Shown: one piece after another, positions 35,925 to 47,445 of the stretch
Layout of the letters: every line of letters begins with the position of its first letter
Position numbering within the stretch: position 1 is the stretch's first letter
Assembly (NCBI GenBank): GCA_022495005.1
Contig: JAGYXB010000557.1
Location: forward strand, 806,001 to 870,000
DNA: 64,000 nt
Direction: 5' to 3'
Source: Rhyacophila brunnea
Taxonomy: Eukaryota; Arthropoda; Insecta; Trichoptera; Rhyacophilidae
Translations under genes and position numbers: made by a program
The notes under the pieces: model-generated
Told to the model about the DNA's origin: nothing
The model's input: the letters and a program-made list of their open reading frames with translations, nothing else
The model's database searches: none

Positions 35925-36310
35925 AATGCAGATTTCCATATCAACGAGTATATCGATAACTTTATGTACCTCGGTTGTAACCAACAAAATGCCATTATTG
36001 AAGAATTGAAATGGATAGTCATAACAACAAGGGGTGCAACTTTCGTCAACAAAATCTCGTATCCTAGGGAATATATTGTAGAGTAAATGGCCCATACTAT
36101 AAGGAGAAGAATGGCATATTGGACATAACGTGAAGCTCTACAACTTCTTCCAAGAAGAATATATCTCAAAATTCGTTAAGCTTGGTAGGCTCCGATGTGC
36201 AAGGCATGTAGCAAGAATGGGCAGTGCCTAACTGACAACGGGAATCCTGGATACCAGACCGGACGGTGCTTGATATGATTGATACGCCCGGGGTTATTAG
36301 GCCACTGATG
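35925..36310 (+). pseudogene. non-LTR retrotransposon pol relic
   Basis: On the plus strand YIDNFMYLG matches the D.F.YLG motif that follows the reverse transcriptase palm. A decayed segment follows, then LGRLRCARHVARMGS and ILDTRPDGA, corresponding to the G.LRW.GHVARM...K.L...P.G.R..GRP tail. Many stops and substitutions show that it is dead. It is one of several LINE tails in the window, of a somewhat different subtype from those at 4.7 and 15.6 kb. Confidence 0.65.
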
Positions 36311-36802
36311 ATGAAAACGATGTATAATCTATGAACGCTCTATCATCTGCGAAACCACGCTATGTCCCATATACCCTATTGCTCTAAGTATGTTTAGTAT
36401 ACACATATGTACCAAAACAGCGAAAATAGCAGTGAGCCATACATTTTTTTTTGTTTTAGAAATCATCAATCTATTAATCAACATTTAATGTAAATTATTC
36501 GTAATATTATTATCAATACCAAATTAATGTGAATTCTTCACAGACTGCAAAAGGGTAAAATTAATATAACTTTTTAATCAGTTCGCAGACTGGGTTCTAA
36601 GCACATCTGTGTCAAGACTTTACACGTTTGTGAATTTTAACTGACTATAAAGCGTTTTTAATAATAGGTACTAATCATAGAAACGGAATGTGGTAAATTA
36701 CCATTACAGTTATTCATTATGTAATTAATCAAACAAAACAAAAACATAAATCACTTAATACCATGGCGCCATACAATTTAGCAATGTACAACTAGATGAT
36801 AC

Positions 36803-36960
36803 TTTTTTTTTTCTTTATTTGGAAGCAATTGAGCTCTTCTCTGAATGGAAGGCTATTCTGCTTTACAATTGTTTACAAAAGTATACATACATTTTTTTAC
36901 AGGCATAAATAGTTACATTATTATAATACAGAATTACATTTTTGTTACACTATACACTAG
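36803..36960 (-). repeat. probable retroposon 3' end with AATAAA and poly(A)
   Basis: Read on the minus strand, AATAAAG is followed at once by about ten A (T-run at 36803-36812). This looks like a polyadenylated retroposon end. The following sequence (an ACATTTTTTTACAGG-like block) loosely resembles that next to the tail at 35586. Confidence 0.4.
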
Positions 36961-37034
36961 ACATTTACGTTACATTTTTGGAGAAATTCATGTACAATTT
37001 TCATTGATACTATTTTAAATTATACAATAAATAC

Positions 37035-37100
37035 TGATATATTAATATTTTTGAAGTTGTGATCCTTATCGTCACAACTACAAAATAAAAGGAGAAAATA
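37035..37100. repeat. direct repeat with hairpin, copy 1
   Basis: It starts TGATATATTAAT and contains the hairpin AGTTGTGA...TCACAACT followed by ACAAAATAAAAG. The same block occurs at 39362-39424, in the same orientation. Confidence 0.55.
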
Positions 37101-39361
37101 GTCTCTCTAGATGGGATGGAATATAGAGTTATTACTTTTATAAATGATTCTTTAATAAAGAGTACTTTTATAATGAAGTATTATCAGTCAAAATAATATT
37201 TGTAAATATAATCAAAAAATTTTAATAAAGTCGACTAATAATGTACCAAAAAAATTTAATAAATGATAATTTAATCACAGTTAGATGAGAGTAAATATCG
37301 TTAAGATATAGATATAGTTGAATTGCTACGCAAGAAGGTATCACCAAAACACAATAAAAAAAGAGAAAAAACCAACTACGTTAGGATCAAACAAAGCAAT
37401 CTATAGGATATTATATATAAAAATTTAGACGAATATAATAAAAGAATTCAGCGTTAATGTTTAATATGAGATAGTATGCAATCAAAACTATATTTATAAT
37501 TGAGATTGCAAAATTAATGATTTAATAAATTTCAAAAGCAAAACAAATCATAATGATTGTCCAAACCAAAAAATGTTAAGAGAAAATGACATTTAAAGTT
37601 CCGAACAGAAATGAGTAAAAAGTTATATGAAAAAAGTATTTAGCGGAACATACTATTAAATTTGAATTATTTAATAATCAACAAGAGACACGCTATTTAT
37701 TTGTATAAATGCGGATAATTGCAAAACTAATGTTTTAAAGAAAAATCAAAAAACAAAAATTTAGTATGGTTCAGAACGAGAAAAATTCAAAAAAGGTAAA
37801 TTGAACAGAATTAAATTTAGTGAAAACTGGCATAAATTAAAAGGAAAATTGATTATCACTTTATAACAGAGGGATCAAGAGATCAGAAAATTAAATAAAT
37901 TTTAACGTTGACGTTTGAAAAAAAAGAATCAGGAAAATATTGATTTAATTAAGTAAATCTATTTCATTAATAATAATTTACTATACGCGATGAGTCCTTT
38001 AAATTAAATAATTTTACTTTTCAAATAAACAAAAATCTGCGGAAGTTGATTTAAATTAAATAATAAATTTTGTTATCGAAAAAATGATTTAATTATACAA
38101 TTATACAAATATTTACTCTAGCGGCAAGAAAACGAAGCCAGAAACAAAGGACGGTTTGAAACCAAGATATCGCGAGCAACAAAAGTTTGACAAGTCGTAA
38201 AAACTAATTTAATGCAAATGAATTGTAGGTTATAAATATACTGATAAAGAAACATTGACCTGTTTTAGGAATTCCAAGTATGTAATAGCTAGGAAATGTT
38301 TTAATTCCATTGGTATTAATTTTGTTTCCATCCATATCATTATCATCTTAGATATTATACCAACTTAAAGTTTCTGTCATCGACAAGCGGTACCAAAAAA
38401 TTTCTGAAAACTCAAAAAACAAAATTATAATATGTGCAAACAATTAGAAAGAATTTGGGGCAAACCGAAAATGGTAGCACTAAAGATATGTCACCACATA
38501 TATTATAATCTACATCGAAACATGAAATATAATATTAAATTTAGTGTGGGTAGGAAACTACAAAATGTCACACGGCATATAGGTAGGGTAAGAGGTACAA
38601 TGATGGGCCAGTTAAGCGAATGGCTTGCTTTGATCGGTCAGAACAAGCTTATTAATGCGGTTTTATTGAAATGCGTTTTTTTTTCGTGTTTACAAAGCAT
38701 GAATATTGATATATATGTGTACATTGTTGATAACACCAAACATGGTTATTACAAAAAATATAAAAGAAAAAAAAATCGCAAAAAGTAAAGTGATGGGCCA
38801 CACTCAGATAGTGATCGGCCACTTTCCAGACAGTGATGGGCCACCCGCCTTTTTCTGAATAAATTAAACAACTAAGGCTTACTTTTCAATAAAATATTGA
38901 ATCGAAGTGTCTTATCTTATGATATAATCAACAAACATACTCCTTTATCTCACCGTTGATGTAATAAAAGAGGATAGAGTGACAGAGAGTGGATTCTAAG
39001 GTCTTAGAAAATTATTGACCTGTCTGTTGAATACTTCATCACCTGAGTCACTAAATAAAACATCAATCTTAATTGGGACATGGACCTGCTGAGATTTTGG
39101 AACGCAATTTGAATGGAAGCTATCTTTATACACTGAACATTCTAATTTATTAAGATGTTTTATAATTATTTCACAAATCGCACAATGATTTTGGCCGCCA
39201 TTTTTAAAACTTTATTATTTTTAATTACCTCTACTTTCAATTTCCTCATTAAAATGTGAAAATTCCTCATGAAAAGGATAATCGCTTTTTCTCTACAACC
39301 GAAGTATGAAACATTGTAACAAAACGACGGTGAGAAAGAAAACAATTCGGAAGGGCGCCAA
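37101..39361. other. A-rich spacer between two direct repeats, no gene recognised
   Basis: The plus strand is notably A-rich from about 37.1 to 38.2 kb. A 118-codon lysine-rich plus frame opens at the ATG at 38432 but has no recognisable domain. Three copies of AGTGATSGGCCAC at a spacing of 21-22 bases lie at 38789-38844. GGGCGCCA stands directly before the second direct repeat. Confidence 0.35.
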
Positions 39362-39424
39362 TGATATATTAATTATTTGTAGTTGTGATCCTTATCATCA
39401 CAACTACAAAATAAAAGAGAAAGT
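39362..39424. repeat. direct repeat with hairpin, copy 2
   Basis: It is homologous to 37035-37100. It contains a perfect 13-bp stem (39377-39389 with 39397-39409, loop CCTTATC). It could be the edge of an LTR, since it starts with TG and abuts GGGCGCCA, but no LTR pair can be delimited. Confidence 0.55.
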
Positions 39425-39429
39425 TTCTA

Positions 39430-42135
39430 AAATGAGATTTAGAATAGAGTAAAGTGTAAAGCGAGCATGAGACATAAGCAAACAAGGGCCATGGGTTACC
39501 TGCATCCTTTTCAAGCTGAACAATAATTACTTCCGTAACCTCGCAACTGACAACTGTAAAAATTAAATTAGAAAACAAGAAGGCATTACACGGCTGAAGG
39601 CACGTGTAATCTATGGTTAAAAGATGTACCTGGGCGCCACACGATCTTTGGTTCGTGGAAGATTATAATTATTAACAGTGTGGAAGAAAGGGGGAATAAT
39701 AAATGAAAGAGCAATTTATGTACTTGACCGAAACTATATTATAGCAAAAACAAGAATATTACATTAAAGGGTTATTAAGGAAATACCATAATAAAGGCAA
39801 GCAGCTAAATTTTAAAAGAAACATTGGAAGATAAGTGAATCAAATAATAATAGTTTTAAAATACCAAACTTGGAACTATAAGAGGCGTCCAGCACTGCGA
39901 CCGCAATCGTGATCCTTTAAGTGACGTCCATTATAAATGTTGGGTAAAACTAGAGAGGAGCACGACTTTACTGGATGACAGACAGAATCAAAAAGCCTTG
40001 TTGCTTCTTTCACACCACGCGACGTCCGTTGCGGCCGGAAATTCTATCAGCGACATCTGTGCGACGTGACGATAGATATTCGTCGGGGTTGCCAGAGGTA
40101 TGAATGTTAGTTATGTTCATTTTGAACATAACAATACGCAAATAATAAATAAAACTAATAAAATTATGATGGCATTAGAAAGAACAAACTACATCCAGCC
40201 AATGTATTGCGAATCGTAAAGCACTTAAAGACAAACCAAACAAAATTATCACGAGCGACCAATTTTTATTGTTTAATATATTTCAGGTTTTTTTTATTTT
40301 ATTTAAAATAATATAAGTCTCTACATTACATCCAAATTTTAGAATCCTAGTCTTCGTAGAGAAAAACTCATAGCATGAGAATAATTAATACTCGGTGCAG
40401 TGTACAAAATCAATGTGATCGACCGTGGGCATACAGTCAGATCGCCGGAAGAGCACGTGCTCTGATGAGCTATCTCTAACTTGCAGTCTATTGCATTACC
40501 ACAATTAATTTATATTATAAATTCGAGAAAAGAATTATCAATAATATTGGATTATTTGAATATTATATTTTTGCTTGGGGTGGGGGTTGACGTTCTGGTG
40601 TGCTCCAATGAACCACCCGCCACTGCTTGGAGTTGTATAAACATACGGTCATTAGGTTATTTTCTCTAATACGGCCCGAGGACAAGAAAGTGTACTCGAC
40701 TGCGGTAAATTTACTTGCCAAATACGATAACTTAGTTTGTAAAAATGAACAGTCGGAATTTTGAATTTTTTAGCAAAAATAATACGAAGTCTTGCAAAAC
40801 TTTCTGGCCGCAAAGAAAATTTATGATTCAAGTCTGGAAGACGTCTTGCGGATGAAGAGATATAAAAAAAAACGGAAAAAGACGAACAAAAACAGTTTTG
40901 CGCTGCGCAAAGTTTTTGCTTTCCATTAGCTGTACCCACTACTCATAGATACTTTATAAAAACGAGTTTTTTTTTCATTTCGCTGTTGTGAAAATGAGGA
41001 GTAGGTATTCACCCAAGGGTCTTTTTTTCTATGTTGATATTGTACTTGTAGAGTTGTTAATGTTTATGATTTTTAGTTTGATAACATGCTAACATATTTT
41101 GAACCGTTGCTAACCACACAAACTCTAGTCATCGACGTGGATTATATTTCATGGAAATAGTGTATAATCAGTAATCACATTGCATTTCATAGCAACGCCT
41201 ACAATTTAAATGTTTAATTTTAAAAGTTCAATATTAATGTACATTTAACAATTCTATATTATTTAACTTTAAAGTTGATATAATCAATCTGATCAACGGT
41301 GCTCGTTCAATCCTAAGCACCTAATTCAGACTATACTGGGCATAATAATGAAAAGTAAAAATGAAAATTCTAGAAATTCAAATAAGTAATTTGTAAATAA
41401 ATATCAAATACAACTGCTGTCGAAAATTATCTTTCTAGTATGTACACCATAGAGGTATTAAATATGTACACTATTGAATTCAGCCCCACACGACTACTTC
41501 TCCACGAATGGGTGACATTATTTATAAATTCCAATTAACATGTAATTAACAAAGTATTGAAACCATACTAAAGCCCTACTCGCTTAATGATCTATCCGTT
41601 TAATTAAATTTGTCTCCCAGCCTAATGTGCTATTAGACAAAGCGTATTATTAGTGTTCAAAAACCACACAACATAATAATACCATGTAGTAGGTAGGCGA
41701 CGCTTGTGTTGGGAGTCTCACGCCTCTCAATCGATTCGGAGTCAGCCCGAGGAGAAGCACACGCACATGTAGAATTTGACACAACCAAGTGGAATTACGT
41801 CTGAGGTGCTACACGTAAAATTGCCACACTCAAGGCTTCTCGTAATTTGAGCTCACTTTACTCACGTACTTTTGCTACATTCATAATGCGCATTTGCATC
41901 AGTGTTGCCAACTCTCGCTGACAAAAAATTCTAGACTGCCAGATTTTTTTTTTTAATTATATTTTTCTTCTCAAAAAAGAAAATTGCTCCCCTTTAGTAA
42001 TAAGTAAGCTCTTCACTGAGAAAAATAAAAAAAAGTTCCACTTAAAAAATCGGCAATCGATTACACTTACCTACCTACATACCTACTTCGAATTCAAACG
42101 ATTATCAAAATCCGATAAATCAGAAATCACTTCAA
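39430..42135. other. AT-rich stretch with small hairpins, no gene recognised
   Basis: A perfect 10-bp hairpin (GTTATGTTCA / TGAACATAAC) is at 40110-40132. A CAGTGTTGCCAACTC-type transposon terminus lies at 41900-41950. A less AT-rich patch at 41700-41830 is unassigned. Confidence 0.45.
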
Positions 42136-42139
42136 AAAT

Positions 42140-42330
42140 AAATAAATCCGTTATTGAAGATGTGGTCAGACGGGGAAAACGACGTAAACTATGAGATGCA
42201 CATTGTGAAAAGATGGAGGAAACTAGAAAAATACACAGAAGAGCAACTGGCCGTTGTCCGACCGCTAAACCTCACAAAAGGTGGAAAGATAGATTAGACT
42301 CACCTCGGTAAGAAGCAGACGAATGAGTTA
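42140..42330 (+). pseudogene. probable non-LTR retrotransposon pol tail relic
   Basis: One plus frame reads HCEKMEETRKIHRRATGRCP then TAKPHKRWKDRLDS. This resembles the GH..RM...R.PR......G.R..GRP..RW.D.L tail of insect LINEs, and ends in a stop. It is short and diverged, so the call is moderate. Confidence 0.5.
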
Positions 42331-42334
42331 GTGT

Positions 42335-43855
42335 CTGAGATCTGCTCTTTTTTTTAGAAGTAGGTATTAACAATAAAACTCCAACATTTCGAATATACGT
42401 GTATGGCCATTTACTGAAATAAAAATTGGTATCTAGATTTTCAATAATCGGTAATGCCAATTGATAAGGCAATAACTGTGTTCAACCAAATCATCACTTC
42501 GGATATTGATATACATATTCCACTTGCGTGAGGATGAGTTTAGATAAACGTTGTTCTATAAGTTTTGAAAATATGTTATTCGGTGTACTTACTTCATTGT
42601 GCGTTTTTATGACGTTTCTGTTTCTCTTCTAGTTATATTGTATAACTATTGTTAATACGGTTTAATACATATTTCTTTGTTTTCCTCCCTCCTATGTCAT
42701 GATGTGATGGTCTTGAATATATAATAACAGTTCGAAATATCGATGGTCTAAAATAATTGATACCTATTTCGTATCTTTATTATTATATTATTATTTTATT
42801 ATAAATCAGGTAATCAAATTAAATAAAAACAAAAATACAGTTAGGTACCTCCCTTAAAATAATATAAACAATTTATTTTTGCACCAAGTAGATTTTAGTT
42901 TTCATTTAATAGTTTTTTCTAACGTTTTAACTCCCCCTGTCAAAAATATTAAATGTCAAATACGAGGTAACAATGTTAGAACATTGATATGTAAAAACGT
43001 TAATTTTAATTTAGTTTTTAGATTCTAATGCAGTCGCGATATAAAAATGCCAGATACGGTTGACGTATTCCAGATTACTATTGAAATATACTATATCCGA
43101 CAGGCAAAGCGCCATGTTGGCAACGTTGTTTGGCATGTTGTACATACTTCCGAAGAAAATCGCCCGTAGTACGTAGTGAAATTATACTTATTCGATTCCA
43201 AATGGCCTCATATCGCTCAAACGTATTAAAATAACATATACAGTCCACTCTAATATAGGACTCAGCTTAATACGTCACTTAAAAATTACTGCAGTAGATT
43301 GTGATCGCAATTTATCGTAAAACAACGCGATATTACGTTATTTGTAGGTATTAAAGAACAAACGAAGTAAAAAAGAATTATTCACAATTAAGCAGTAACT
43401 TAGGGAGACGTAGAGAGACACAGACACATGCTAGATACGAGTGTGTATTTAATTTTATTTTATTTTATTTAAGACCAAACAAAAAACCCATTATGAAAAA
43501 TTTACAGAAATTCCTCTCATAATCAATTTAGTGTTGTTTACTGTCCATTATTGGTGGAAACGTATTATAGGTACTAGTATTAAAGAGATCATAACATATA
43601 AACCAGGTACTTAATCCGAAATTAAATACGATTACGTCCAGTTTCATCCCTTAATATGGACATTGATTACAACCTCGACAAGAATTTTCAATCCCGGGAT
43701 TAGACAAAAATTAGTTGAAAAGAAGTTTTGATAATGGTGTTACAAGCGAAATAGCTATCGACTAATAAACCAACATTTAGAATTTAATATAAATTATATT
43801 ATCATTATGTAAAATGGAATTCTACCAAGTAAATCAATGAAAGGAAGATGTTAAA
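42335..43855. other. AT-rich stretch, no gene recognised
   Basis: A TTTTATTTTATTTTATTTAAG run near 43450-43471 may be a minus-strand retroposon tail. Bases 43788-43832 repeat 16618-16668. No frame of interest is seen. Confidence 0.45.
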
Positions 43856-43860
43856 ATACG

Positions 43861-44535
43861 ACATATCGTCGTTCATTTTCTACAAACACGTATCTCAAAA
43901 AACACAACTTATCAGGAGAGGCAAATAACAACTTTATTCTCTCAGTTTTTATTTCAGAAATATTTTTTTTTCTATGAAATATCCATTTAGAATAGTTACA
44001 CATATTTTCATGAAAAAAATGTTATGTTTCTTTAATCTATCGCACTATACTTTCGACTGATCAGTCATATTGTCGGAGATACTAGAATGCGTTGCAACTT
44101 TACTGCAAGACTAGTAAATGCGCTCCCTAAAGACATAGACATTTTCAATGATGTACTTTGCATTTTATTTTTGAAACTGTATTTTTCTGTATAAAATTGT
44201 ATATTTTCCGTTCTCAAAAATTATATTTTTCTGTATTAAATTATATTTTTCTGTATTAAATTATATTTTTCTGTATTAAATTATACTTAAGTATATTTAG
44301 TATTCGGTATACTTACAAACACGTAACTCAAGATACGAGTTTGTAATATTTATAAAAGCCTTTTATTGTGATACGAGTTTTTTGTCATTGCTTAAATCTA
44401 TTATGTTATAAAGTATGTTTTGAGATACGTGTTAGTGGAATATGTGCGTATTCAAATTCTGAATTCATTGCATCAAACAACTCAAAACTGACAAAAATTG
44501 AGATACGTGTTTGTAGAAAATTATAGACGATATGT
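43861..44535. mobile_element. 675-bp TIR element with subterminal repeats
   Basis: About 40 bases at each end are inverse. The left end is ACATATCGTCGTTCATTTTC then TACAAACACGTATCTC; the right end is GAGATACGTGTTTGTAGAAA then TATAGACGATATGT. Diverged extra copies of the GATACGTGTTTGTA motif lie inside at about 44308-44335 and 44418. The element has no coding frame. No clear target duplication is seen. Confidence 0.7.
44221..44280 (+). repeat. perfect 20-bp tandem repeat, three units
   Basis: The unit TTATATTTTTCTGTATTAAA is repeated three times without a change, and a diverged related segment lies just upstream. It sits inside the element at 43861-44535. The perfect identity suggests recent expansion. 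Confidence 0.9.
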
Positions 44536-45394
44536 ACCTACATTTAGTATGTAGCACCTTCGTATTATGAATTTATTGTGTTATAATTAGATATTATATA
44601 AAGATGAGTAACTTGTTGCTTTTTCATGTTATTTATTGTACATCGAATTCCTTGTAACTTACATTATTAAAATATTACTATTCATTTTCATAAAAATCAT
44701 TACAATATTATTATTAATTAATATCTTGACGCCGTCTAGAAATCAAGATAAGTTATTATTGATCATCATAGTATTATAATTATTAATCTATTTAATTTAA
44801 TCTATAAACCTTGATTCAAAACTACAAATTAAAAATGGTTGCAAATATAAACAAAATTTGATTATACATTTGGAGCGATTAAATATAACAGTGCACATTG
44901 CTTAATTGGTAAAACACATTGGTCAGAATCCGATGGATGTCTGATGTGTTATGTACACCTGTAATCCGTATCATTTGGATAATGAATGCTGTTAAGGTTA
45001 GTACACATGGTGTTTCTATGGGACAGCATGTTTCTACCGGCATTAGTAATATATTTCACCTTTTGACATACAGCTATTATACTCGATGACTGACAGAAAA
45101 TACTGGCAGAGAGATTAAATCTTTTTTGAAAATGTAAAATTCATGAATCAACGTCAGTCGACTGCTCTCGCTTCTTTTTCCAAGGTATTATATCAATCAA
45201 TCGTAACTAAACGATGCAAAAAATGATCTATTTTTTCATTCATCGTCTAACTATAACGTCACGAAGACTAATCGAGTCGTATGAAGTAAAATTAATTTGT
45301 AGTAATATAAAAAGGGTTTTTCTTTGTTTTACACCACGTGATTTTCATTTCACTCACTATTTCCAAATCGTCTATAGTTTGATTGGATTGGTAT

Positions 45395-45981
45395 CAGTGG
45401 CGAAGGGTGAAGGTAGACTGTTAAGATCCGACATAAATAGTGCACAATAAACTTTGTCAGCCATACGTATTGTTTTCATTGAACTTACAATTTACAAAAA
45501 TGGGTTTGGTTGGTTTTTTAAAATTCAATTAAACACTGCGAAAACCAAGTCATAATAGATAATAGTCTATCTATAAAATATCTAAAATTATGCACTTAAA
45601 GCATACATAATTTTGGATATTTTATAGAGTAATATTTTTAATCTACTATGGTTTGGTTTAGGTAGGGCTCAATAAATTTTAAAAACTAACCAACAACATA
45701 TTGTGTATATTATGTGTACCTAATTACCTACTATTCTTAATAATTCAACGAAAACAAATAAATATGAATGAAAAAGTGTAAACTATTTTGTCGAATCGCC
45801 CATAATATACCAAACTATTACGGTATGGTTTAAGCAACGTTTCATTGATTTTTATAAAATAACCAACACCATCTGTAGATCGTAGCTTAATTCAATAAAA
45901 ACAAATACGAATGACTGACAAAATTTAGTGTGGACTATTTATGTAGGATCTCAACGCGCCTACCTCCTCCCTTCGCCACTG
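45395..45981. mobile_element. hAT-like non-autonomous element with inverted interior
   Basis: The termini are CAGTGGCGAAGGGTGAAGG at the left and CCTCCTCCCTTCGCCACTG at the right, inverse with few differences. CAGTGGCG-type ends are characteristic of hAT elements. Flanking 8-mers ATTGGTAT and CTTTATAT agree at five positions, so a target duplication is uncertain. Inside, a 21-bp hairpin sits at 45573-45627, and a block with AACCAACA...ACAAATA...GACAAA appears in opposite orientations near the two ends. Confidence 0.65.
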
Positions 45982-46091
45982 CTTTATATAAAAACTAATA
46001 TTCTCTGAATATAATATTTTATAATCGGCCATACATGCAATTATTGTATCTATATTGTCACACGTCGAATCATCGAAATAAAAGTTATTAA

Positions 46092-46409
46092 TACCAGTGG
46101 GTCTATTCTATGCTGATCGACCGCTAAAGTGATAAAATGATAAATATTATCAAACTTAGGGTAGGTTTGTATCAAAATATTAGCACTTATTGTAACAATT
46201 ACACGAAGTTGGTTTTTATTGTTGCAATAAGTGCTATATTTTAACAGCACCTATCTTGCTGCTGTTAAAATATCACACTTATTGCAACAATAAAACCAGC
46301 TTCGTGTAATTGTTACAATAAGTGCTAATATTTTGATACAAACCTACCCTAAGTTTGATACTATTTATCAATTTAGTGTTCGATAAGTATAGAATAGACC
46401 CACAGGTAT
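46092..46409. mobile_element. 318-bp near-perfect palindromic MITE
   Basis: The arms (46092-46249 and 46260-46409) are inverse almost throughout, separated by ten bases (CCTATCTTGC). The ends read TACCAGTGGGTCTATTCTAT and its near inverse. TA at both outer edges fits a TA target duplication. It is non-coding; the two frames over it are symmetry artefacts. Confidence 0.85.
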
Positions 46410-46711
46410 AGTATAGAAAGAAAATTACCGAAGTAATTGACAGTCCATCTACACAGTATAAATGTATATTTATGAACATACGCATGTTTCGACAGTTATC
46501 TATGTATGACATGTGTGTTATAGAATGTCAATTTTGGTAGTTTCCATTACATGCCGTTTTGTGTGAAATGGTCGATGATGTAGGTAATATAATATATTAC
46601 GTACACTAAGGAATAAATATATCAATCATGAATTTCAATTTATAATATATTGAAATTGCCTAAATATTGCGATTAGATATATACAGCTGGTATAAAAGTT
46701 CCGCTAGTGAC

Positions 46712-46978
46712 AGGGGCGTATTTTTTTTTCAACCCCAACTACAATAGGTTTTCACCCACGGAAACTACGATGGTAGAGCGATCGTCTATGATACCGTAGG
46801 TCACAGCTGAGCCAAAAATGCATGTTGTTTTTCTTTCAATGTGTGTTTTACGCATGGTTTAATTGAATTATAAAAACTAACCAACACTATCTGCAATTCG
46901 TAGTCTTCGTTCAATGAAAACAAATACGTATGACAAAGTTTAGTGTGCACTGCAGCCTACCACCACCCTTCGCCACTG
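46712..46978. mobile_element. probable hAT-like element related to the one at 45395
   Basis: The right end CCACCACCCTTCGCCACTG and the inner AACCAACACTATCTGCA...ACAAATACGTATGACAAAG block match the right half of the 45395-45981 element. The left boundary may be CAGGGGCGTATTTTTTTTT at 46712, which is only partly inverse to the right end. It is a deletion derivative or truncated copy. Confidence 0.5.
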
Positions 46979-47170
46979 CTATATTATTTACATATTATAT
47001 CAAAACTACCAGTAATTATATTATAATTTTAACGAAGACATGATTCCAGATTCCATGACTTTACAAAACATATTAGAACATGGGAAATGGGGAATTTGAT
47101 TAAAAATAATTAAATGTCAGAACAACAACCACTGCGTGTTTCAGCAACTTTAGTTCATTCATCAGCTTAC

Positions 47171-47207
47171 CTTTGAAGCAGGCGCAGCCCATAATGTAGC
47201 CCATCAT
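47171..47207 (-). CDS. candidate first coding exon of an unidentified gene
   Basis: On the minus strand, ATG at 47207 opens MMGYIMGCACFK. The frame is interrupted after 37 bases by CAAAG followed by GTAAGC, a near-consensus splice donor (GT at 47169-47170). It lies at the lower edge of a CpG-rich island that would be its promoter and leader. The second possible start gives MGCACFK, an N-terminus of the kind that can be myristoylated at Gly2 and palmitoylated on the cysteines. I do not recognise the protein, and no downstream exon is visible toward the left of the window. The call rests on donor, start and context. It could also be a non-coding first exon. Confidence 0.4.
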
Positions 47208-47208
47208 A

Positions 47209-47445
47209 GGGGGGGAGGGGCGCGCCGCGGCTCGCTAGCGCCCCCCTCCCGCAGCCCCCACGGCGGGGTCCTCTCCCGCCGCCACGGCACCCCCTCCGGC
47301 GCACTTCCACCCGAATATGTTCATAACTCTTTCAAAATCGAAAACACCGCTGCCGATAAACTTCTCCGCTGTCCTGGCGATGGTGACTGTACCCGCGACT
47401 GAGACGCGTGACGTCATAGGAATAGTGCGAGGAAAACGCATGTCA
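47209..47445 (-). promoter_or_regulatory. CpG-rich island with a CRE palindrome
   Basis: About 235 bases are very G+C- and CpG-rich in an AT-rich setting, including GGCGCGCC and CGCGGC blocks. A full TGACGTCA cAMP-response element lies at 47409-47416, about 200 bases upstream of the candidate start on the minus strand. A 68-codon minus frame crosses the island and ends in TAG at 47235-47237, before the candidate start; it may be an upstream frame in the leader. Promoter function is inferred from composition and context. Confidence 0.45.

Noticed and set aside
38432..38788. 118-codon lysine-rich plus frame
   Set aside because: A-rich setting, no motif, no splice or promoter support; likely chance opening or retroelement debris.
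36803..39424. Complete LTR retrotransposon
   Set aside because: Only about 60 bp are shared between the repeats, and no gag or pol homology or paired LTR end was found.
44221..44280. CRISPR-like array
   Set aside because: Units are contiguous with no spacers and the setting is eukaryotic; a simple tandem repeat.
46050..46512. Two minus frames with partly repeated peptides
   Set aside because: They arise from the symmetry of the palindromic MITE.
47235..47441. 68-codon minus frame as the gene product of the CpG island
   Set aside because: Ends at a stop before the better start and donor; Gly/Ala-rich composition follows from the GC content.
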